Part shown: positions 32,300 to 40,331 of the stretch, in pieces
Layout of the letters: each line of letters begins with the position of its first letter
Numbering within the stretch: the first letter of the stretch is position 1
NCBI GenBank assembly: GCA_015680685.1
Contig: MNCI01034037.1
Location: 1-40,331 of the forward strand
DNA length: 40,331 bases
Direction: 5' to 3'
Source: Gnetum montanum
Taxonomy: Eukaryota; Streptophyta; Gnetopsida; Gnetales; Gnetaceae
The notes under the pieces: model-generated
What the model was told of the DNA's origin: nothing
The model's database searches: none
What the model saw: only the letters and a program-made list of their open reading frames with translations
Made by a program: the position numbers and the translations under genes

Positions 32300-35000
32300 G
32301 GGTGTAGCCTTATGTTGTTCTAGATGGAGATGGCTCTTCCATATTTTTCTTTCCCTTTTTGTCAAACTTCTTAAATTGGTATTTTTTTAGGAGCACTTGC
32401 AACTTCTCTTCTTCCATTCTTGTGGACCATCTATGCTAATGAACTAATGTTTGATGGATTCAGTATATTCCATGAACATGGCAGTTACAAAAACATTTGA
32501 TTGGCTTTAACATACCATGTCACAAACTATCGTCTCTCTTCTTCAAAAGCTCTAGCCTTTTCTTCAAGTTCATGATAGTTTGTTAATCGTCTGACCAAAT
32601 TCGCTACTACATCTTTTTGCCCCTAGTAGCTAACCTTAATTGCTTCTAATTCTAAGTTTGCTACTTGAAGTTTTTGTAGAGATTTCTTTCAGTTTGCAAA
32701 CTCCTTCTGATACAAGGCATAGGTGGCTACTACTTACTATTCTGGGCCTAACTACTATTAACATGGCCAAATTAGCATATTGGAGGTTTCCTAACACCAT
32801 GTATTCTTTTAAGTCCTCTATTTGTAGATCTTTATTTTTTACTTTCACTTGATAGGTCTAGGCCATGCTATCCAAGATGGGTTACTAATTAGGATTTTGT
32901 GTTGCAATAGAATTGGTTTATCTACTTGTACATGTCCACTTGGTCTTGAAAGTGTTCTTTAATCGTTTCATGTTTCATAGCCTCATTTTTCCATGTAGTG
33001 ATTTCAATAGTTGATTTTTGTCTAATGGCACATACCTCCTCCATAGAGAGTGTTCTATTTTTCATTAGAAGGCAACTCACATCTTGGTTGACCCTCATTA
33101 GCTACTCTTTCAATTGATGGATGCTCTCTTCTAGAATGCTTTTCTACTTTTCTACTATGATTAACTTCATGTTGGATATAGCAAGTTGTTTATTTTCTTC
33201 CTATAAGGTAGCAAGTGCTTTGGCATGGGCATATGATTAGGCTTCAACTACTGAAGCTTTCCATAGTACCTTTTCTTTCTCATATGGTATGTCTTTGTTA
33301 TTCTTAAGGAGGAAATTGATCTGCTTATTTCTGAATTATGTTATCTTATCTAGTGCTATGAACTTAGTTGGATCTCTCCTTTATACTCTTAGGGCTACAA
33401 GCTCTTCTTATAATTGGTGAAGCTCATTCTTAGCATTCTCTACCCTAGTTTCGACCATGATTAATTTTTTTATGGTAATTAATTTAGACTTTGTTGCAAT
33501 GACATCACTAGGAATATCAAAGAAATTTATCATAACTTTTCTTATTTGCAATAGTTTATCTTACACATCTTCATGTTCTACAGGAGTCATAGAGGTACTA
33601 GATAGCATTTGAACATCTTTGGTTCTAGAAATATCAGCTAGTGGTGCAATAAGTACATTAAATGATTCTTTGATATGATCTATGATCACTTTTAAAAATC
33701 CCACTACATCATGGTGCTGCATGACCATAACTGTGGCTCCTCCTTCTCTAGATTCAAGCACCACTTGGAATGATGCGATGTTCCCAAAAATCTATTATGA
33801 CCACTAGGCCTCTCCTCCTAGCTACAATGATATTTATCTTCTAGCAACATTGGTTGAAATGGTCAATTTGACTCCATCAGTAATAACTTTGAATATACTG
33901 GCCTCTTCTCTACTTCCCCAAATAATAGTTTTTGTAATTTGCTATAGATGACTCATTGAAGGTATGTAATCTTGTGATGACAGTGGTGGAACTGATGGTT
34001 GTTTTTGCTGCTATTATCCTGTGGGTTGAGTAGTGTCCTCAGTGCCTACTTGTTCTTCTAATTGTTCCTTATTGGGAGACACTAACTTAATCATTTCAAC
34101 ATAGAAATCATTCTATGCCTTTCTTAATGCAACATTTGTATATCCTAGGATGCCAACTCATTTATATACTTTTCAATAAGGCAAGAGAATGGAAGTGCTA
34201 ACTTCCTTACCTTCTTCTCCTTAAATCACTTTTCAATTTCTAAGTAGAGGTGAGTGATATTTGCATTAAAATTTTCCATTAATATTGCACTCCCTCTCAC
34301 CACATATGTAAATATTCGATTCAATCTCTTAGTAGAAAACATGTGATAAGTGTCAATTTTGAAATAGATCTTTTCTTCTGTAGTCAATTCTCTGTATTTT
34401 TATCTTCCTTATCATATACCTACTATAACCATAACTTCTTGGTGTCTATGTAAAATATAGTTGATATTTGTGCCACCTTTTCTCCTTGATTAGGTACATT
34501 CAATACCTTTGCAATTGCCTTAACTGAGTAAGATACCTAGATTCCTTCAATTTTGACTATAGCATTAGCTTCTCGATTTTGCAAAAACTAGAGTGTTTCT
34601 CCTAGATACATTCTCTATTATTTGTCAGAGTAGGCCACAAAGGAGATGACTAAAGTTGGGCCTTAATAGCTTCTAGAGAAAATTCCAAGAGCAGACCAAA
34701 GTTGAGTTCCACAATGACTGTTAACATGATGGATCTTTCCTAACTAGCCTGAAGACATTTAGGTGATAGTATAAGTTGTTGTCCCTGGACGGGCACTGGT
34801 GGAACATCGACTTATGCTTGAGAAAATTAGTATGTGGCAAGAGTCTATTCATGAATGCTAAATAATTGTGCTTCCTACTCTCCTTGTTTTGCTTATGGAT
34901 TTTGCTCGCTTGCTTGTCCTCTTCCAAGGCCTCATGGCCTTTTGCTTATTAGCTATGGAAGTTCTTCTTGTGCTCCTATTTTTGGGGCCATCTATAATGA
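32300..35000 (-). pseudogene. Third-ORF (env/transposon-like) retroelement pseudogene, copy 3
   Basis: Same ORF family as 1262-3321 and 4440-7335. In coding order: VSYSVKAIAKVLNVPN (about 34545-34498); a block with VRGSAILMENFNANITHLYL and LALPFSCLIEKYINELAS (about 34305-34155); REGGATVMVMQHHDVVGF to DVQMLSSTSMTPVEHEDV (33745-33561), nearly collinear with 1915-2090; a long E/K-rich coiled-coil-like segment (33480-32880); and NKDLQIEDLKEYMVLGNLQY to VRPR (32840-32730). Stops are common. The ancestral protein is roughly 600-800 residues by extent. It has no recognisable signal peptide or transmembrane segment in the parts that can be read, so calling it an envelope is not supported; ATHILA ORF-1 or plant transposon-protein families are the closest in style. 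Confidence 0.6.
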
Positions 35001-35289
35001 ATTAAGGATTTGGAATTACTAGAGTATTCTCATAAATGAGTAGTAATTTGATACCTTACTCATACCCTTAGTTATACCAAGTTCTTAGTTCATTATAATT
35101 GTAGAGTTAGGAAATTTTTCAATAACAACCCCATTAGTACTTTAAATGAGTGGCATGATCAAGTAGAAGTCTTATTAAAGTTTTTTTGGCCTTAACATGA
35201 GTGATTTACTTTAAAAATTTCTTAATATGTTTTCTTAGAATTACCCCTATAATACCTTCTAGTTATTAGCAATTTTAAAAAACTCAACT

Positions 35290-35600
35290 CAAATTCCCCT
35301 CACTAGCACCTCCCACAACTAAGGTGATAGCTCTAAGATCACATATATTTAAGAATCACACAAATCGGGCAATAATGAGTAAGTTATGGGTGTTAGAAGT
35401 TGGAGTGTCAGAGCTCTTAGCTACAAAGAAAAATTGGCAACAACTCCCTTCTTATGAAATTCAAAAATGAAAAATTTTTCTAACTCCCCCACACTATATA
35501 TAGGTTTTATGTATACGATATCGCAAATATGACATTGTAGATGCAATATTGTAGATACAATATAACCATAGAAAAATCAAAATTTTTGAATGTTTTTCAT
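35290..35600 (-). promoter_or_regulatory. Internal promoter-like region (minus strand), copy C
   Basis: On the minus strand it holds U3-like motifs (complement of GACATTGTAGATGCAATATTG, 35532-35552), a TATA cluster CCTATATATAG (complement of 35496-35506), and about 180 bp downstream CTTAGTTGTGGGAGG (complement of 35309-35323). It then leads into the third ORF. Layout and motifs equal copy B at 14150-14450. Suggests a separate transcript for the third ORF; not demonstrated. Confidence 0.5.
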
Positions 35601-37090
35601 GGAAAACATTAAGGCCCATAGGATATTTGAAAGATATGCATCATGTTGAAAGGTTCTTGATATAGAGATGATGCTTCAATTGTGAAAAATAAGCTTTGAA
35701 AGCCTATGATTAAGGAATCTTGGGTGATGAAGGTATATGAGGTATTGATAGAATGGATGAGAAAGAAAAAATTATTGTGTTATTAGAACAGATAATGTAA
35801 ATGATATGGAAAGTATTTATTGTTATTTATTAGAATTGGAAGGCTCAAGATGATGTGGAATCTCTTGGCAAGTATAAGATACAACAATTATACAAGTGGG
35901 TCCTCCCCAAAGCTGAGTCCAACGCTTAATGCCCTTGTATGACCACACCTAAGAGTGTCCTTAGGCACTTAAGGAGTTGAATGTGATGCATACCTGCTTA
36001 GCAAGACATACATGTTAGTGCCACCAAATTGGAAAAATAACTCTATGTTACAAATAATGATAAATTATAATTATTCAAATAGTGAAATGATGTGGTTTTA
36101 GAAGGGATTGTAGAAATCAGGATGTGAGGTGTCTTATCATAGGCATAATGAATTATTTTGTTTTATTAGTGGTTAAGGTAATCGTTATCCTTTCTATCCA
36201 AGATTCAACCCAAGTCCAAACCACATTCTAGTGACATCGCATCGTTTCATCTCATGGAATTATAATCACATGACTATCAATGTTACAAGGAGTATCATCA
36301 CTTGGTGTATTTTCCAATGGAGGAGTTTATTCATGACACTTTATTATTATTATTTTTATACATTTTTGAGAATCTACTTATCTTCAAGCATGGGTAAAAT
36401 GTCTTTCTAGTGGAACCCCCAGGAACTTATTTTGTGCCCTTTATTTGTTATTTGTGTAAACCCTTTTAAGGTAGCACTTATTTTACTCTTACTTCTATTT
36501 TTTGTTAGATCTACAAGGATATAATAACAACCTTAGTAACATTATAGAACTTACAATAATAATCCAAAAAGAATCCACAAGTCCCCTTGATGTCATAGCC
36601 TTTTCATTCCCCCTTGGTCCTTCACTTTTCTGTCCAGGCATAATAATCACAAGTGTATCCTTAGTTTTAATGATGGAAAGAATATCATTATGGCCATGGT
36701 AGGAACCTTTTATTAATGGAAGGGATGGATAGATGATGTGGGCTCACTATGCAAATAATCAGTCTTTTATGATTTGATATCATAGAGAAATCCTCACCTT
36801 ATTGGGCTACATTTTGCCATTATTTAAATGTATTTTATTAATGGTCAAAATTTATTTAAAAAGGGTTTGAAACAAAGTATAAAAGAAATGGGAAAGATGG
36901 TAAAAATTATGAAAAAGTATAAAGAATATAAAAATGTTAAAGAATTGGAAAGTATTTTAAAAAATATGAAAAATCAAAGAAATGAGAAAGTATAAAAGAA
37001 TGAGAAAAATGTAAAAGAATGTGAAAAATAAAAAGAATTATAAAATAAAAAATAGAAAAATTAGTAAGGTACCTATGGTTTTAAATGGAC
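35601..37090 (-). repeat. 3' non-coding region downstream of pol (minus)
   Basis: Reverse-oriented homologue of 12617-14150. It contains the purine-rich tract at 36835-37075 (the complement of the TTTTTCATTCTTTT-type region), CCATGGCCATAA near 36688, CTTGTAGATCTAAC near 36515, and the conserved motif complement GCATGGGTAAAATGTC at 36388-36403. No ORF is supported. The start is marked by TAGTTGTGGGGGTGTCC (complement of 37088-37104). Confidence 0.65.
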
Positions 37091-37099
37091 ACCCCCACA

Positions 37100-40000
37100 A
37101 CTATTATGAAAATTAGGAAAATGAAAGATGGAACAAGTGGAAGACTGGTGAGCATGTTGGGTAGATTCTTTTGAGTACTCATAGTATGGTTTGACTTGTT
37201 GGATATTGACAAGGATAAGCTTATGTGGACTACATGGGTGATGAATATGTAAGGCACCAGATGAATAAGTTGGTTGTACATGTATGGTCCCTCACAAAGT
37301 CTCTAAAATTTAGCCTTTGGGGGTAAATGACTAGGATTGTAATAGATGACCTTGTCACCTAGTTGTATGGTTAAATTTTTTATCCATGAACCATGCCTAA
37401 GTTTGGAATAGTGCTTATGGACATCACTACCAATAAGTGATACTTATCAATTTTCATATAAAAGATTCAGATTCATTAGACATTCCTTTTGTTCTAAACT
37501 CAAGTTAAGGTCAAGTTCATTAGCAGTAGCTAAAGTGTGAATTTTTACTTAGATTAGAGGTGTCAGCAAATTTTCATAGACTAACTCATATGGGGTGTAC
37601 CCTATAGGTAATTTCTAAAATTTTCTATAGGCCCATAAAGCATCATTTAATTTCGTACTCCAATCATGTCTAGACCTACTAACCTTCCTAGTAAGTATTC
37701 TAGTAATTTCACAATTGGTGACTTTAGCTTGACCATTTGCTTGTGGATAATATGGTGTTGTTAATTTATAGCTGACCCCAAGTTGTTTCATGAGTTTCTT
37801 AAAGGTAGCATTGGTGAAGTGGGTTCTATTATCTGATATTAGTGTTCTAGGTACTCTAAATCGATTCGCCACATGTTGTTGGGAAAACTTGACAACTATT
37901 TTTACTATACAATCTTTTACTACTACTGACTCTCCCCACTTTGTGTAATAATCCATAGTCACAATAATGTATTCTTGTCCATTTAAAATCAATTGAATGG
38001 ACCCCATAAAATCAATTTCCCAAATATCGACAGGTTTTAGTAGCTATATCTAGTGTTGTGGCCCTTCATGTCTAGTCATAATTCCTCCATCTCTTTGGCA
38101 ACATTCACATGATTAGGCAAAGTTATGGGCATCTCTAAATATAGTAGGCCAAAAATAGCCTACCATCAGTAATTTAAGTGTTGTTCTATGCCTTGCATAG
38201 TGGCCATCACATGGACCTTCATGGGAATCTTGTAATACTCTTTATTGGTCACGATCAAGTGCATACCATCTAATAAACCAATCTTCACAAATTTTGTATA
38301 GGTTGAGCTCTATTTCCATGTGTTTTTTAGCTTTATGAAGGAATTATTCACGTTTTTTTCTATTCCATTCAATAAGAAGCTCTTGTGTGGTGAGATACAT
38401 CAAGTACTTTGCAGTCCATGGCTATTTTATTGAATTTATAGCCTTTGTTGTTCTATTGAAGAGGTTCTCATCCGGAAATTAGTCTAATAAGGGTTCTACT
38501 TAGTTGTTTGCATCCCATTTCAACCTTGATAAATGATTAGATATGACATTTTCTATCCCTTTTTTATCAATCATTGTGATGTCAAACTCTTGAAGAATCA
38601 CAATCCATCTTATCACTCTGAGACTAACCATTGGCTTATTCATTAAAAATCATATGGCACTATGGTCTATGTGGACATAAATATGGTAATTGAGCACATA
38701 ATGTCTAAATTTTTCAAGTGAATACAACATATTCATCAACTCCTTTTTAGTTTTGATGTAGTTTAATTATGTTATGGTGATGCTTCGGGTGGCACAATAT
38801 ATGTAGTATGACCCATTTTGATCATCAAGTTGTGTCAGTACTACACCAAGTGCATAGTTGGAGGCATTAGTCATGATATGAAAAGGCCTTGATCAATCTG
38901 AAGCTTAAAAGATTGGTGTGTCAACTAACTTCTATTTCAAAGTTTCAAATGCCTTTTCACATAACTTAGTCCACTCAAAAAGTGCATCCTTCTTTGTGAG
39001 TTCTACCAATAGTTTATCTATTTTCAAGAAGTTTTCAATAAATCTTCTATAGTATTTCATATGATCCAAAAAGGATCTTACATATTTTACTATCTATGAC
39101 CTTTGAATGATATTTTGGATTATGCTGATTTTTTTAGGATCTACCTCTATACCCTTTTGGAAGATTTTGTGTCCCAGTACTATGCCTTCCTAGACCATAA
39201 GATGGCTCTTCTGCCAATTGAGCTTTAGATTCGTTTCAACACATCTTTTAAGGACTTGCTATAACCGATCCATGGCTTGTTTGAAATCTAGCCCATATGT
39301 GGGAATATAATGCATGAAAACTTCAACACCATTGTGTACCTACTTTTGGAAGATGCTTAAAACCAATCTTTGGAAGGTTTCTGGCACATTGCATAGACTG
39401 AAAGGCATTTGTCTCTAAGAAAATGTTCCCCATGGACTGATAAACATGGTTTTCTCTTAGTCCTCCAATGCAATGCAAATCTAATTGTATTGTTATACCC
39501 ATCCAAAACACTATAGTACTTATGTCCTAAAATTGTGTCTAGGACTTCATCAACAAATGACAATGAGAAATGATCCTTAAATATGGCTGAATTTACTAGC
39601 TGGAAGTTGATGTAGATGCACCATTTTCCTTCCTTCTTTGGAACTATCACCAAAGGGCTTATCCATTCACTATCCACAATTGGATAAATGAATTCTGCCT
39701 TTCTCAACTTTTCCAATTCTTGCTTGACTACCTCCTTGAGTTTATGATTAAGTCTTTGTTGAAGTTACCTTTTTGGTTTGACTGTACGATTAGTGTAGAT
39801 CTGGTGTTGGCAAATTCATGGATCAATTCCTGTGATCTCATCATAAGATCATGCAAATGCTATAGGCAATCTATTTAGCACTTCCAATAGTTTCCATTTT
39901 TGTTCCTTATCTATGTTTGCATTGATAATTACCAGCTTCTTATTATTTAGAAATGTGTATTCTAATGTTCTTGGTAGGGCCTTCAATTCTAGTAGTTATA

Positions 40001-40331
40001 GTTCCATTGTTTTTAGGATTTCCAAGTGTCCTCAGTCTATTTATTCCTCTTGATTGTTCTAAGGGCAAGAGTGTCTTTTCCTTAGTTGTTCTAATTGATC
40101 TATTTTTGCCACATAGGTACTAATAATCTATTCTTTTGGTTCCATGTACTTATCAGATTGGGTTTCCTCACTAGTAAGCAACCACCAAGTGCCCTCTTGT
40201 TGGGTGGCTGCTGCATATAGGTAATTTTGCACATAAATTGTGTTTGCGGATTGATTGCATGTTGTAGTTTCTTTTTATTTAATGGTCCAAATTCTTTGCA
40301 CACAATTGCACCCATGATTACTATATGTGAT
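37100..40331 (-). pseudogene. Tat/Athila-like Gypsy pol pseudogene (RT, RNase H, integrase)
   Basis: Reads right to left. A linker (about 39990-39780) resembles the Athila/Tat pre-RT segment: ALPRTLEYTFLNNKKLVII, LLEVLNRLPIAFA, EITGIDP. RT (39740-39020): EFIYPIVDSEWISPLVIVPK, DHFSLSFVDEVLDTILGHKY, then EVFMHYIPTYG, where the catalytic FMDDF is expected (39304-39315). RNase H (38960-38480): FHIMTNASNYALGVVLTQ with Asn for the first catalytic Asp (38866-38868), ending IENVISNHLSRL. Integrase zinc finger (38290-38060): HEGPCDGH and CECCQRDGG. Integrase core (38035-37615): MDYYTKW, LISDNRTHF and NGQAKVTN, where the D,D35E glutamate is Lys (37723-37725). The C-terminal region follows (37560-37280): LSLEQKECLMNLNLLYEN and QLGDKVIYYNPSHL. 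Stops and frameshifts throughout; inactive. Protease was not identified. Confidence 0.85.
37615..38035 (-). pseudogene. Integrase catalytic core, longest intact frame of pol
   Basis: Open for about 130 codons. Spacing between the second aspartate (LISD) and the position of the glutamate is exactly 35 residues, as in the D,D35E family, but the codon there reads AAA (Lys) on the coding strand, a G-to-A type change from Glu. The end WSTKLNDALWAYRK is diagnostic of the Tat/Athila branch. Confidence 0.85.

Larger units (their letters stand above)
31217..40331 (-). mobile_element. Tat/Athila-like Ty3/Gypsy retrotransposon with third ORF (5' part outside window)
   Basis: On the minus strand: RT, RNase H and integrase (40331-37100), 3' non-coding region (37090-35600), internal promoter-like region (35600-35290), third ORF (35000-32300), polypurine tract (32110-32101) and 3' LTR (32100-31217). 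At least 9.1 kb is visible; gag and the 5' LTR should lie to the right. The Tat/Athila assignment rests on the RT upstream segment, the HLSRL RNase H tail, and the integrase tail with SRHDWSTKLNDALWAYRK. The element is the probable type of the autonomous partner of the two gag-only elements, though this copy is dead. Confidence 0.75.

Noticed and set aside
32636-32852. Plus-strand ORF of 70 codons rich in hydrophobic residues
   Set aside because: It is the antisense of the third-ORF segment on the minus strand, which is conserved at protein level in other copies.
36502-36702. Plus-strand ORF of 66 codons as a host gene
   Set aside because: It lies on the antisense of conserved non-coding sequence shared with 12960-13220 and has no known domain.

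Overview
The window looks like plant nuclear DNA, and a large, repeat-filled seed-plant genome (gymnosperm-like) fits best. The only host gene visible is the first exon of a tau-class glutathione S-transferase at the extreme left (84-416). It is clearly richer in G+C than everything to its right. The other ~39.8 kb is AT-rich, full of stop codons, and built from old LTR retrotransposons and their fragments. No rRNA, tRNA, CRISPR, bacterial or organellar genes were found. The gymnosperm suggestion is inference from repeat age and density, not proof.

Layout. 1-83: GST leader. 84-416: GST exon 1, with a possible splice donor at 417. ~600-1258: LTR fragment (-). 1262-3321: decayed retroelement ORF (+). 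3322-~8770: 3' half of a Tat/Athila-like Ty3/Gypsy element (-), in the order LTR, third ORF, internal promoter-like region, long 3' non-coding region. 8775-20659: a gag-only Gypsy element (+), whose 3' LTR is split by a nested Copia-type element (15984-20305, -) with TG...CA ends and a 5-bp target duplication. 20660-~21770: Gypsy integrase tail and 3' region (-). ~21770-22980: LTR, primer-binding site and gag start of a second copy of the same Copia-type family (+). 22985-24358: two Gypsy LTR pieces and an internal 3' end. 24359-31216: a second gag-only Gypsy element (+). 31217-40331: a Tat/Athila-like element (-) with 3' LTR, polypurine tract, third ORF, internal promoter-like region, 3' non-coding region, integrase, RNase H and reverse transcriptase; it runs off the right edge.

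How the parts relate. The gag-only elements (8775 and 24359) share LTR type, tRNA-Asp-type primer-binding site and 3' non-coding sequence with the pol-bearing element at 31217-40331. They look like its non-autonomous, pol-deleted relatives, and would have depended on such an element for reverse transcriptase and integrase. Pieced together from several copies, the autonomous family has the order LTR, PBS, gag, pol, long non-coding region, internal TATA-containing LTR-like region, third ORF, polypurine tract, LTR. The least familiar observations are the third ORF with its own promoter-like region, early gag stop codons shared between copies in two unrelated families, and a short non-coding motif conserved across five copies. 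Every copy seen is decayed; catalytic residues of RT, RNase H and integrase are lost.

Assembly. Five single N characters mark unresolved joins. Three are flanked by near-identical duplications, and two enclose an 88-nt piece that is an exact reverse complement of sequence 400 bp downstream.
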